A stretch of DNA of 64,000 nt, taken from contig NZ_CP033926.1 in NCBI RefSeq assembly GCF_003815775.1, forward strand, positions 1,860,001 through 1,924,000. Direction: 5' to 3'. A program made the translations under genes and the position numbers. This DNA comes from Chryseobacterium joostei. Lineage in GTDB: Bacteria > Bacteroidota > Bacteroidia > Flavobacteriales > Weeksellaceae. Under the pieces are notes generated by a model. It did not search any database. It saw only the letters and a program-made list of their open reading frames with translations, and was not told the DNA's origin. Below are positions 18,505 through 27,265 of the stretch, one piece after another. Position 1 is the stretch's first letter. Each line of letters opens with the position of its first letter.

Positions 18505-19914
18505 ATGAAAAAGTTCGTTTTATATTCTTTAATGCTTGGCGCTCTAGTATCAACTACCGCTTGTAGAAATATAGAAGAAGATGGACCTACCATCGTTCAA
18601 GGTGGTGGTAGCGGAAACGGAGAGACTGAAAACCTTATTCTTTCAGGAAAAATCACATCAAGTCTTACCCTTAAAGCTAATAAAATCTATAAGCTAAGAG
18701 GATTAGTATATGTAACTAACGGAGCTACTTTAACCATCGAGCCAGGTACAAAAATTGTAGGTGAAGCTGATAAAAACGGAGCTTTAATTATTACTAAAGG
18801 AAGTAAAATAATGGCAGAAGGTACTGCTGCTAACCCTATTATCTTCACTTCAGAAAAACCAAGTCCGAAAAGAGGAGACTGGGCAGGTGTTGTTATCTTA
18901 GGAAATGCACCTACTAATGCATCTTTCGGAGGTGTAAACGGAGTGGGAGAAATTGAAGGAGGTATCAATAACTCTGAAGGTCTTGGACTTTATGGTGGAA
19001 CTAATGCTGCTGACAACAGTGGTATCTTAAAATATGTAAGAATTGAATATGCAGGATATGCTTTCTTACCAGACAAAGAGGTTAACGGACTTACATTCGG
19101 AGGTGTAGGTAACGGTACTACTGTAGATTACGTAGAAGTTGCTTATGCTAATGATGACAGTTTTGAGTGGTTCGGAGGAACGGTAAACTGTTCTCACCTT
19201 ATTTCTTACAAAGGTCTTGATGACGATTTCGATACTGATAACGGTTTCTCAGGAAATGTTCAGTTCGGTATCGCAGTAAGAGATCCTCAGGTAGCTGACG
19301 TTTCAGGTTCTAATGCTTTTGAATCTGATAATGATGCTAACGGTTCTCCTCTAACACCTCAAACATCAGCTACATTCTCTAATATGACGATTATTGGGCC
19401 AATCAATTCTTCAAGCCCGGGTTCAATCAACTCATTATTCCAGAATGCTTTGCAGATCAGAAGAAACTCTTCTATCTCAGTATTTAACTCTGTTTTCACA
19501 GGATTCCCGGTTGGTTTATTCATTGATGCAACTAAAGGTACTCCAACAGATAATAATATTGTAGGTAATAAACTGTTTTTCGAAAACAACATTATAGCAG
19601 GAAGTACAACTCCTTTAAAATTCGGAGCTTCAACTTCTACCCCAACAAGTTATACATTGAACGACCTTACAACGTGGTTTAACGCTAAAGGAAATACAAT
19701 CTTAGCTTCTACTGCTGATGTAAAACTTGCCGGTGCATGGGCTCCTGCAGGAACTACACCAAACTTTACTCCAGCTGCCGGTTCTCCACTATTAACAGGA
19801 GGAACATTCACAAATCCTAAAGTAGCTACTTGGTTTACTCAGGTAACTTACAGAGGTGCTGTAAAAGATGCCAATGATACTTGGTATGCAGGATGGACAA
19901 ACTTCAATTTATAG
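18505..19914 (+). CDS. Right-handed beta-helix lipoprotein
   Basis: A 469-residue protein with a lipoprotein signal (VSTTAC, lipidated Cys20) and a Gly/Ser-rich linker (VQGGGSGNGETEN). The body is a repetitive beta-solenoid: YVTNGATLTIEPGTKIVGE, GALIITKGSKIMAEGTAANP, GILKYVRIEYAGYAF, VDYVEVAYANDDSFEWFGGT. I see no catalytic motif of pectate lyases or other beta-helix enzymes. It follows a TonB receptor by 45 bases and ends in a strong terminator, so the two form one unit. The likely place is the outer-membrane surface, as a ligand-capture partner of the receptor. It is often annotated vaguely (for example as a multidrug transporter); that name is not supported by the sequence. Confidence 0.9.
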   Translation: MKKFVLYSLMLGALVSTTACRNIEEDGPTIVQGGGSGNGETENLILSGKITSSLTLKANKIYKLRGLVYVTNGATLTIEPGTKIVGEADKNGALIITKGSKIMAEGTAANPIIFTSEKPSPKRGDWAGVVILGNAPTNASFGGVNGVGEIEGGINNSEGLGLYGGTNAADNSGILKYVRIEYAGYAFLPDKEVNGLTFGGVGNGTTVDYVEVAYANDDSFEWFGGTVNCSHLISYKGLDDDFDTDNGFSGNVQFGIAVRDPQVADVSGSNAFESDNDANGSPLTPQTSATFSNMTIIGPINSSSPGSINSLFQNALQIRRNSSISVFNSVFTGFPVGLFIDATKGTPTDNNIVGNKLFFENNIIAGSTTPLKFGASTSTPTSYTLNDLTTWFNAKGNTILASTADVKLAGAWAPAGTTPNFTPAAGSPLLTGGTFTNPKVATWFTQVTYRGAVKDANDTWYAGWTNFNL

Positions 19915-19946
19915 AACAATATAGTAATTAGATTTTATTCAATCAG

Positions 19947-19981
19947 AAGCCTTCGGAAAGATTTTCCGAAGGCTTTTTTTT
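19947..19981 (+). terminator. Strong rho-independent terminator after the beta-helix gene
   Basis: A 13-bp perfect stem (AAGCCTTCGGAAA with TTTCCGAAGGCTT) around a 3-base loop, followed by an uninterrupted T run. It starts 33 bases after the stop codon. Confidence 0.92.
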
Positions 19982-20215
19982 AATGGATTTTCAAAAATGA
20001 CCAACAACAGGAATATTGAATGTTAAAACGTGTTAACATTGAAAATTCAAATTCTCATAATTCCGGAGCAATACAATAACTCCACATTCCCATATTTGAC
20101 TTAATTTATATGGTTTCTTTTAAAATCGTAATAATTCTATGTATTTATTTCTCTGCATAAACTAAATTTCATTCCTATTAAACACAACAATATTGGAATA
20201 TCATTGATAAAAAAA
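19982..20215. other. Intergenic gap between converging transcription units
   Basis: About 230 bases without a credible frame between two converging terminators. I see no repeat, RNA or regulatory motif in it. Confidence 0.5.
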
Positions 20216-20237
20216 GCCACCGGAAAATTCCGATGGC
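20216..20237 (-). terminator. Terminator after the cytosolic amidohydrolase
   Basis: GCCAxCGGAA and TTCCGxTGGC make a near-perfect stem, and on the minus strand a run of seven T follows. It lies 43 bases after the stop at 20281. Confidence 0.85.
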
Positions 20238-20280
20238 ATTCACAAAAAACAAGTGTATAAAAAATATATATACATTTCAT

Positions 20281-21519
20281 TTAACTTCTCCAAAACAGAT
20301 TCCCGTCATGCATCAGGGCTTCTATTTTAGAGATTCTGGAAACGGCTTCTGCCGAACATGAAGCATCTGTAAGCACAATGGCAGCTTCATCACCAGTCTT
20401 CGGCCATTGCTGGCTTCCTTTTTCATCCAGTGGAAGAATACTTTGAGTAGCAAATTGCAAAGCTCTTGACAATGCATATTCTGTAGCATAGCCATATAAT
20501 TCTGCAATAAGATTGGCTTTCTGCAACATATTTCCAGACCCGAATGTACTCCAGTAATCTTGAACATTATCATTTCCAATCAGGACATTTACGCCATATT
20601 TCTTTAGCGTTGGAATCGGCATTATTGTTCCTTTAAAAGGCACAGAAGAAGCTATTCCTACCTTTCCTGCTGCCAGTCTTTCTGCAATCTGCTCAGCTTC
20701 TTTTGGAGAAAGATGTGCCAGTGCAAACGCATGGCTTACAAAAGTTTTTCCCTGCAGCGCCGGATTTTCAATCGCCTTATCAATCAGATAATTGATTGTT
20801 TTCATTCCGGACTCTCCTACTTCATGCAGGTGAATATCAATTCCCTTGTTATGATCAAGAGCAAGCTGTACCGTAAAGTCCATTACTTTTTCAATACTTC
20901 CATCTATACTCAATGGATCTAATCCTCCGATAAAGCCAACACTTTTTAGCTTGGCAGCTTCTTTCATTAAAGGAGCCGAGGCTGTATAATACGCCCCATG
21001 CTGTGGAAAGGCAACCAGTTCTGCTTTAAAGGAATCTTTTTTATTTTCGAGAGCCTGTTCCAAATGCTCAAGAGATTGTAATCCTGAAGTAGGATCAATA
21101 TTAAAGTGTGTTCTCGCAAAATGAGTTCCATAGTGCTGTTGAAGATTAATCAACTGCTCTGCCCTATCCACTGAAGTCTTTAGCAGTTCCGGAATGATTT
21201 CCTGTTCATAGGCAATCATATCCTTTACTGTTCTTCTTTTCGGAGAAAGGGCCTGCCACGGAAGACCATACAATGTTTTATCCAAATGGATGTGCATATC
21301 CCTAAAAGCAGGGAGCATCAGATATCCCTTGGCGTCTATTGCATCAGAAGCGGGATCATTTGCTTTTACAGTCTTAATCTTTCCATCTTCAATATCAATA
21401 CTGAAAAGACCTGTTTTCGTTCCGATTACCTCTTCATTTTCATATTCAAAACCTGTTTCCAGGCGGACATTTTTCAGGGAATATTTTCCTTTTGCAGTTA
21501 ATTGATAGGGAAATTGCAT
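20281..21519 (-). CDS. Cytosine-deaminase-like amidohydrolase, cytosolic paralogue
   Basis: A 412-residue metal-dependent hydrolase of the amidohydrolase superfamily. It opens directly with the small beta domain and has no signal peptide. Metal and catalytic sites visible: HIHLDK, the barrel segment ARTHFNIDPTS, IDIHLHEVGESG, the SHAFAL strand and IGNDNVQDYW. This set resembles CodA and AtzC type deaminases. It is clearly paralogous to the exported enzyme encoded at 22627-23961, with near-identical blocks (GTHFARTHFN against GTSFARSHVN; KVMDFTVQLALD in both). An AraC-type regulator gene sits between the two, 80 bases upstream of this gene. Substrate unknown; a cyclic amidine or pyrimidine-like compound is the family-based guess. 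Confidence 0.88.
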   Translation of the reverse strand: MQFPYQLTAKGKYSLKNVRLETGFEYENEEVIGTKTGLFSIDIEDGKIKTVKANDPASDAIDAKGYLMLPAFRDMHIHLDKTLYGLPWQALSPKRRTVKDMIAYEQEIIPELLKTSVDRAEQLINLQQHYGTHFARTHFNIDPTSGLQSLEHLEQALENKKDSFKAELVAFPQHGAYYTASAPLMKEAAKLKSVGFIGGLDPLSIDGSIEKVMDFTVQLALDHNKGIDIHLHEVGESGMKTINYLIDKAIENPALQGKTFVSHAFALAHLSPKEAEQIAERLAAGKVGIASSVPFKGTIMPIPTLKKYGVNVLIGNDNVQDYWSTFGSGNMLQKANLIAELYGYATEYALSRALQFATQSILPLDEKGSQQWPKTGDEAAIVLTDASCSAEAVSRISKIEALMHDGNLFWRS

Positions 21520-21599
21520 TATTTAATATTTTAACAATACAAAATTACACCAGCTTTTGTTGAAAACCGGTGTATCAATTATGTCTTGTTTTGTATAAA

Positions 21600-22445
21600 T
21601 TATTCCTTGAATTGAGACGGAGTCATTCCGGTCTGAGCCTTAAAAAACTTAGAAAAACTGGCATGGTCATAAAAACCAAGGTCGTAAACAATATCTTTTA
21701 CAGACATTTCTGAAACTTTTAAAAGACGCTTTGCTTCCAGTAGAATACGATCCTGAATAAGAGATGATGCAGAAGCATTGAGATTCTTTTTACAGACGAT
21801 ATTGAGATAGTTGGCAGAAATATTAAGTTTATCTGCGTAAAAGGAAACTGATCTTTCTGTCCTGAAATGCTCATCAATAAGAAGTAGAAATTTTGAAATG
21901 ATCGGATTTGAATTATAGACTTCAAAATCCTTAAAAGTATCTTTCATTGACTGGCTTACCAATAAACCTATCAACTCACTTCTCTTTTGAATCAGTTCCC
22001 AAAAAATATTTTCTCCAGATAATTCTTTTTGAATAGCCTGAAATTCATACAAAAAAGTCACAAAAACCTCTTTGGAAAGATTAATAACCGGATGGTTCTG
22101 ATAATAAGAAGCTGAAAAGCGCAATGAAGGTAAAAAGCTTTCAAACCAATCTCTGCTGATCATCAACTGATAGCCTATTGTTTCTTTTTCGATCACCCAT
22201 TGATGTACCTGATCAGGAAAAACAAGATGAATCTGGTGATCTCCTACCTTATATTCCGTAAAATCTATAGTATGTGAGCCAACTCCATGTTCGAAAAGGT
22301 TAATGATAAAAAAATCATGCTTGTGGGGATCATCAATGGAACGTGCGCCGTAAAGTTCATTAAACAGCAAATTGCAGCCCTTAAGCTGGTTCTCACTAAA
22401 CTCCTGAATTCCTAAAATAGGAAAATGATCTGTATGATAACTCAC
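21600..22445 (-). CDS. AraC-family transcriptional regulator
   Basis: About 281 residues: an N-terminal cupin-like sensing domain (about 1-150; DPHKHDFFIINLFEHGVGSH, VFPDQVHQWVI) and a C-terminal pair of helix-turn-helix motifs (about 180-281; FYADKLNISANYLNIVCKK, SVKDIVYDLGFYDHASFSKFFKAQTGMTP). The open frame extends to an ATG at 22541, but those first 32 codons are made from the terminator hairpin of the upstream gene and would give an odd hydrophobic leader. I therefore prefer the GTG at 22445 (MSYHTDHFPILGIQEF), which gives the usual family length. It sits between two paralogous amidohydrolase genes on the same strand and is the obvious candidate for their control. Confidence 0.88.
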   Translation of the reverse strand: MSYHTDHFPILGIQEFSENQLKGCNLLFNELYGARSIDDPHKHDFFIINLFEHGVGSHTIDFTEYKVGDHQIHLVFPDQVHQWVIEKETIGYQLMISRDWFESFLPSLRFSASYYQNHPVINLSKEVFVTFLYEFQAIQKELSGENIFWELIQKRSELIGLLVSQSMKDTFKDFEVYNSNPIISKFLLLIDEHFRTERSVSFYADKLNISANYLNIVCKKNLNASASSLIQDRILLEAKRLLKVSEMSVKDIVYDLGFYDHASFSKFFKAQTGMTPSQFKE

Positions 22446-22499
22446 GCTACCTGAATTTCTCTTAAAATTAATAAAATTTATGAGAGAAAAAATTAAAAT

Positions 22500-22531
22500 A
22501 GCCACAAAAGATACAATGTACCCTTTGTGGC
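22500..22531 (-). terminator. Terminator after the exported amidohydrolase, inside the long AraC frame
   Basis: On the minus strand GCCACAAAG pairs with CTTTTGTGGC around a 12-base loop, followed by TATTTTAATTTTTT. It ends transcription from the gene stopping at 22627 and overlaps the 5' end of the longest possible AraC frame. Confidence 0.75.
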
Positions 22532-22626
22532 CAAAAAACACTAACTAAATTATATATCTAAATTTGTAAATAACAGATTATTACATGCTGCTAACAATAT
22601 TTTTTAATCTTATCTAGACTAAGAAT

Positions 22627-23961
22627 TTAAAAAACAACATTCCCCTGATGTACCAAAGATTCTACATCCGAAATTCTTGATACCGCTTCTGCAGAGCAGC
22701 TTGCATTCAACAAAACAAAATCTGCCTTATCTCCTGTTTTAGGCCATTGCTGAGTCCCTTTATCATCCAAAGGAAGTACATTTCCTGTTGCCAGCTTTAA
22801 ACTTCTTGATAATAAAAACTCGGTTGAATATCCATACAACTGCGCCATCAGATTGGCTTTCTGAAGCACGCTTCCGGTCCCGAAAGTATTCCAGTGATCC
22901 ACAATACTGTCATTTCCTGTTAATACCGTTACATTATGCTTGTATAATGTTGGAATAGGCATAATCATTCTTCCAAAAGGAATAGTAGAAACAACCCCGA
23001 TTTGTGCTTCGGCAAGTTTTTCAGCCACCTCTTCCTGTTTGGCACTTTCTAATTTGGCTAATATAAAACAGTGGCTCAGGTAAGTTTTTCCCTTTAAAGA
23101 TGGGTTTTCATTCACTTTTTTAATAAGGTATTCAACCGTTTTCAATCCGGAATCTCCTGTTTCATGCAAATGAATATCTATTCCCTTTTTATTATCCAAA
23201 GCCAATTGAACCGTAAAGTCCATCACTTTTTCAATATTTCCATCTACATTGAAAGGGTCTACTCCACCAATAAAATCAATATCCATCTTGGCAGCCTCTT
23301 TTAGGTAAGGAGCTGAGTCTGTATAAAACACTCCATGCTGTGGAAAAGCGACCAATTCAGCACCGAAACCTTTCTTTTTATTCTCTAAAGCTTTTTGCAG
23401 ATTTTTTAAAGACTGAAGCTTTGAAGTCGGTTCAATATTTACATGGCTTCTCGCGAATGAGGTTCCTTTCGATTGTAATAATTCAATCATTTTTTCAGCT
23501 TTAAATGTTGAATTCTTAAGCATCTCAGGAAGCATTTTCTGTTCAAGTTCAATCATTCCTTTCACCCCTCCTGTTCTCTTTCTTACAGCCTGCCAGTGAT
23601 CTCCATAAAAAGTTTTATCCAAATGAATGTGCATATCTTTAAATGCAGGAAGCATTAATAATCCCTTGGCATCTATAGCTTTTGCATTAGGTTGATTGGG
23701 AGCAATCTTGGTGATCTTTCCGTTCTCAACTTCTATGTAAAACAGATCAGTCTTGGTAGCAGAAACTTCTCCCTCGTCATATTCAAAACCGGTTTCTAAA
23801 CGAACATTTTTAAGGCTCAGTTTTCCCTTTGCTGAAATATTCTTCTCATCAAAAAAAGGTGATGCCGTCATAATATTAGGTATTAAGGTTAATCCCGCCA
23901 TTGCTAATGCTGAATTTCTTATAAAATCCTTACGAGAGATGTTACTGTCTGAGGTCTTCAT
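22627..23961 (-). CDS. Cytosine-deaminase-like amidohydrolase, exported (Tat-like) paralogue
   Basis: A 444-residue paralogue of the enzyme at 20281-21519. It differs mainly by an N-terminal export signal: SRKDFIRNSALAMAGLTLIP, which looks like a Tat signal with Arg-Lys in place of Arg-Arg. The same catalytic blocks are present: HIHLDKT, ARSHVNIEPTS, IDIHLHETGDSG, YLSHCFIL and TGNDSIVDHW. Start chosen at the ATG at 23961 because it places the twin-basic motif near the N-terminus; the longer frame to 24006 adds a hydrophobic stretch in front. It is the first gene of the set, followed by a terminator and then the AraC regulator. The pair suggests the same chemistry carried out on both sides of the inner membrane. 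Confidence 0.88.
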   Translation of the reverse strand: MKTSDSNISRKDFIRNSALAMAGLTLIPNIMTASPFFDEKNISAKGKLSLKNVRLETGFEYDEGEVSATKTDLFYIEVENGKITKIAPNQPNAKAIDAKGLLMLPAFKDMHIHLDKTFYGDHWQAVRKRTGGVKGMIELEQKMLPEMLKNSTFKAEKMIELLQSKGTSFARSHVNIEPTSKLQSLKNLQKALENKKKGFGAELVAFPQHGVFYTDSAPYLKEAAKMDIDFIGGVDPFNVDGNIEKVMDFTVQLALDNKKGIDIHLHETGDSGLKTVEYLIKKVNENPSLKGKTYLSHCFILAKLESAKQEEVAEKLAEAQIGVVSTIPFGRMIMPIPTLYKHNVTVLTGNDSIVDHWNTFGTGSVLQKANLMAQLYGYSTEFLLSRSLKLATGNVLPLDDKGTQQWPKTGDKADFVLLNASCSAEAVSRISDVESLVHQGNVVF

Positions 23962-24411
23962 TTCCAATCTATTTATTACAAAAATAAAAAGAACTGTCCT
24001 GAACAAAGTGTATGGTTTATTACAAAATCTGTATGATTTATACTTTCTTGATTTTATACTAATACCCCTGCAATATTTTTTGGATTAGCAGATGGAAATA
24101 ATTAATAAGTCTGTTTAAACTTAACCATAAAAGTCACAAAAGTTTTTATTTTTTAAACACTTGAGTACACTTTAGAAAGTATAAGGAAATACCGCATAAT
24201 TAAGTTCACACAAGATGAAAATCTTTGATTTTAAACAAAACTTTAGTGTACTTCTTATACACAAAGTATATCACTTAAATAACTTACGTGTTTAAAAAGT
24301 TTTTGTATCTACTTTGTGGTTTAATAAAAATTTTAAACAGATTTAATATAAGAATTCTCGCAAGTAAGTATCCTTCCATAACTTTCTTCTTATTTTTGAA
24401 AAAAAAATTCT
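23962..24411. other. Intergenic region with imperfect inverted repeats
   Basis: About 450 bases between divergent genes. It holds an imperfect long-range inverted repeat: TTTTTAAACAC near 24147-24160 faces GTGTTTAAAAA near 24290-24301, and AGTACACT near 24166 faces AGTGTACT near 24244. The matched -7-like element TATTTTTG at 24391-24398 lies just before the plus-strand gene. No convincing open frame. Confidence 0.45.
24391..24398 (+). promoter_or_regulatory. Candidate -7 promoter element before the small secreted protein
   Basis: TATTTTTG matches the Bacteroidota consensus TAnnTTTG. It is only 13 bases from the ATG, so the leader would be very short. I see no clear -33 partner. Confidence 0.35.
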
Positions 24412-24765
24412 ATGAAAAAAATATTAGGTATTATTTCAATATCTGCATCAGTAATTGTATCTGCACAAACAGGGATTAATACTCAAAATCCCAAGGCTAC
24501 CCTTGATGTGACTGCAAAAAAAGAAATCTTAACCATTGACGGGCTATTGCCTCCCAGATTAACACGTGCAGAACTTACAGAAAAAGGAAACACTTTATAT
24601 GGAATAGAACAGGATGGTGCCATTATATATATTACCAATCCTTCCGGAGGAGATAATTTAAGCCAAAGAGAATATATTGAAAGTAAAGGACTCTATATCT
24701 TTGATGCCGAGGCTGCCAATAAAGAGGGACGATGGATGTGCTTATTCTGCTATGGTGTTGTATAA
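24412..24765 (+). CDS. Small secreted protein with tail-fibre-like N-terminal module
   Basis: A 117-residue protein with a signal peptide ending in SAQ. The mature start (GINTQNPKATLDVTAKKE...) and LLPPRLTRAEL with YGIEQDGAIIYIT are a module seen at the N-terminus of many longer flavobacterial surface proteins, which then continue into fibre- or stalk-like repeats. Here the protein stops soon after RWMCLFCYGVV, where homologous modules usually end in a Trp-containing strand, so it may be a complete minimal version or a shortened one. Function unknown. It converges with hemL on a shared terminator. Confidence 0.75.
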   Translation: MKKILGIISISASVIVSAQTGINTQNPKATLDVTAKKEILTIDGLLPPRLTRAELTEKGNTLYGIEQDGAIIYITNPSGGDNLSQREYIESKGLYIFDAEAANKEGRWMCLFCYGVV

Positions 24766-24796
24766 TAAAATATAATTACTTGTACACAAATACAAA

Positions 24797-24824
24797 AAGA
24801 GACTGCCTTGGAGGACAGTCTCTT
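24797..24824. terminator. Bidirectional terminator between small secreted protein and hemL
   Basis: AGAGACTG and CAGTCTCT form a perfect 8-bp stem, extended by A-T pairs, around a 10-base loop. T tracts follow on both strands. It serves two converging genes. Confidence 0.88.
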
Positions 24825-24829
24825 TATAT

Positions 24830-26119
24830 TTATAAATTAGAATATTCAAATTTTCTTACGGCTTCCAGTGTCATGTCAATTTCTTTATCCTTAATTGCAT
24901 CACTGATGAAGTAGGTTTCATACCCACTTGGTGGAAGATACACTCCATTCTGAAGCATCTGGTGGAAGAAGTTATTAAACAATGAATGATTGGCCTCCTG
25001 AGCTTCATCAAAGTTGGAAACTCTGTTGATATGGAAGAAGACAGACATCATTGATCCTTTTCTGTTAATTTTATGGGCAATTCCTTTTTCATTTAAAATC
25101 TTTCCGATTTCAAAATCTAAAGTTTCTGTTGTTTTATTTAATCTGTTGAAAAATTCAGAATCGTTTTTAATCAGTTGAAGAGTTTTTAACCCGGCTCTCA
25201 TTGCCAAAGGATTTCCACTTAATGTGCCTGCCTGATATACACCTCCTTTCGGTGCCAGATGGTCCATAATTTCGTTTCTTCCTGCAAAGGCTCCCACTGG
25301 AAGTCCACCTCCGATTACTTTTCCATAGGTTACCAAATCTGCCTTAACATTGAAAAGCTCCTGCGCTCCTCCAAATGCCAATCTGAAACCGGTCATTACC
25401 TCATCAAAGATCAATAAGGCTCCATTTTCATCACAAATTTTTCTAAGGTTTTGCAGGAAATTATTTTCCGGCAATACACATCCCATGTTTCCTGCAACAG
25501 GTTCAATGATCACCGCTGCAATTTCTCCCTGATTATGGCGGAATAAATCTTCAACCTGCTCAAAATCATTGTAACGAGCCAGTAATGTATCTTTAGCCGT
25601 ACCCGCTGTTACTCCCGGAGAATTTGGATTTCCAAAAGTGGCTGCACCACTTCCCGCCTTAATCAGAAATGAATCTGAATGACCGTGATAGCAACCCTCA
25701 AATTTTACAATCTTATCTCTTTTGGTATATCCTCTTGCCAGTCTTATGGCACTCATACAAGCTTCTGTTCCTGAAGAAACCATTCTGATCTGGTCTATAT
25801 TTGGAACATTTTCAATGATAAATTTAGCGATTTCTGTCTCCAGTTCTGTAGGAGCACCGAATGAGAATCCTTTTTCTGCCTGAATTTTCAGTTCTTCCAA
25901 TACTTCAGGGTGTGTATGCCCTAAAATAGCCGGACCCCATGAATTGATGTAATCAATATACGTATTATCATCTGCATCAGTAAGGTAAGCTCCCTTTGCT
26001 GATTTCATGAAAACGGGAACTCCGCCCACAGATTTGAATGCTCTTACCGGAGAATTTACTCCTCCCGGAATGTATTTATAGGCTTCATCAAATAAAGCCG
26101 AACTTCTTTGGTACTTCAT
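24830..26119 (-). CDS. hemL: Glutamate-1-semialdehyde 2,1-aminomutase
   Basis: A 429-residue PLP enzyme that converts glutamate-1-semialdehyde to 5-aminolevulinate, the last step of the C5 route into tetrapyrroles. The PLP-binding Lys267 lies in [16 protein letters not shown]. Other signatures are [42 protein letters not shown] and [12 protein letters not shown]. Length and motif order are normal. It appears to be a single-gene unit, ending at a bidirectional terminator. Confidence 0.96.
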   Translation of the reverse strand: MKYQRSSALFDEAYKYIPGGVNSPVRAFKSVGGVPVFMKSAKGAYLTDADDNTYIDYINSWGPAILGHTHPEVLEELKIQAEKGFSFGAPTELETEIAKFIIENVPNIDQIRMVSSGTEACMSAIRLARGYTKRDKIVKFEGCYHGHSDSFLIKAGSGAATFGNPNSPGVTAGTAKDTLLARYNDFEQVEDLFRHNQGEIAAVIIEPVAGNMGCVLPENNFLQNLRKICDENGALLIFDEVMTGFRLAFGGAQELFNVKADLVTYGKVIGGGLPVGAFAGRNEIMDHLAPKGGVYQAGTLSGNPLAMRAGLKTLQLIKNDSEFFNRLNKTTETLDFEIGKILNEKGIAHKINRKGSMMSVFFHINRVSNFDEAQEANHSLFNNFFHQMLQNGVYLPPSGYETYFISDAIKDKEIDMTLEAVRKFEYSNL

Positions 26120-26191
26120 ATATTTGTTGCTTGCTGACGGTTCTTGATTGACGCGTAAATTTTACTGTCAATGATAAACCATCAACAAAAA

Positions 26192-27250
26192 TTAGTTTCT
26201 TGGTTTTTTATCAATCAAATAAATCAGCTGCCCTGCAGATGGTTGTTGTCCTTCATCCATTCTGTTTTTGGCATATAGCTTATGTAATTTGATTCCGAAT
26301 TTTTGGGCGATATCATGCATATCCTCGCCTGATTCTGCCTTATAGGTAGCTGTATTACCTGCAGAGTTTTTAGATTCAAGGAAAACAATATCGTTTTTCT
26401 TCAATTCTTCATTCTCCAGTTCATTCCACTTCATTAGTCTGCTTTCGCTTACTTTAAATTTATTGGCAATGAATTGAACATTGGTATCTTCAGGAATGAT
26501 GATATATTTCAAGCCGTCATTAGGGTGACTTTTGATAAGAATAGAATTAAGAATCTCAGCTTTTGTCTTGATTCTTTCTACTCTTTTTTGCTGTTGTGCA
26601 TAGGAAGTCTGCTTGTACGGAACTTCTACGGTAACCGGTTCCTTGGCTTTCTTTGTTGCCTTTCCTGGTTCCAGCTGAGCCATGAATGTTCTGTCGTCTT
26701 TCAGATCCGGATACATTTTAAGCACAGCATACAACACTTCTTTAGAGTTCGTGTTGTCGTATTCGTATAATTTATACTTTTCAATTTTACTGATAAGGAT
26801 TGAAGCGTATCTTGGATTAGTTGCATATCCGGCTTTTTTCAAACCGGTAGCCCACGCTCTGTAATCCTTCATATCAAGCTTGAAAAGATTAGCGTAATAT
26901 TTTCTGGTGGATAAAAATATGGAATGGTCTTCATAAGACTGTCTTGGATCATCATACACACGGAAACATTCGTTGGGAGCATCATCCGTATGTTTCATTG
27001 TTTTACCTGTCCAGTCTTCTTTACATTTTATTCCGAAGTGATTTTTACCCTGTTGTGCTAATCTGCTTTGCCCGCCTCCGGTTTCCAGGAGTCCCTGAGC
27101 AAGAGTAATAGAAGCCGGAATTTTATATTTTTCCATCTCCTCTACTGCATATTTAGCAAAATTCTGGATGTATTGATCTTCGGTTGCCCAGCCCTGGGCA
27201 GAAAGTTTTGATAAAACTAAAAGGCTTATTGATAGGAAAAGTCTTTTCAT
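26192..27250 (-). CDS. Secreted glucosaminidase-domain protein with two LysM repeats
   Basis: About 352 residues from the ATG at 27250 (MKRLFLSISLLVLSKLSAQG, signal peptide). A TTG three codons upstream is less likely. Residues about 20-165 form a glucosaminidase (lysozyme-like) domain: IPASITLAQGLLETGGGQSRLA with the probable catalytic Glu, NHFGIKCKEDWTG and FRVYDDPRQSYEDH. Two LysM-type domains follow (YIIIPEDTNVQFIANKFKV and YKAESGEDMHDIAQKFGI) that bind peptidoglycan. It is likely a cell-wall hydrolase for growth or division. It lies 15 bases downstream of the PLP enzyme gene. Confidence 0.92.
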   Translation of the reverse strand: MKRLFLSISLLVLSKLSAQGWATEDQYIQNFAKYAVEEMEKYKIPASITLAQGLLETGGGQSRLAQQGKNHFGIKCKEDWTGKTMKHTDDAPNECFRVYDDPRQSYEDHSIFLSTRKYYANLFKLDMKDYRAWATGLKKAGYATNPRYASILISKIEKYKLYEYDNTNSKEVLYAVLKMYPDLKDDRTFMAQLEPGKATKKAKEPVTVEVPYKQTSYAQQQKRVERIKTKAEILNSILIKSHPNDGLKYIIIPEDTNVQFIANKFKVSESRLMKWNELENEELKKNDIVFLESKNSAGNTATYKAESGEDMHDIAQKFGIKLHKLYAKNRMDEGQQPSAGQLIYLIDKKPRN

Positions 27251-27265
27251 GTTTTTCAATTTTAC

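Noticed and set aside
24412..24765. Frameshifted remnant of a longer surface protein
   Set aside because: The sequence after the stop codon (24766-24796) runs straight into a terminator, with no continuing frame, so I see no support for a broken longer gene.
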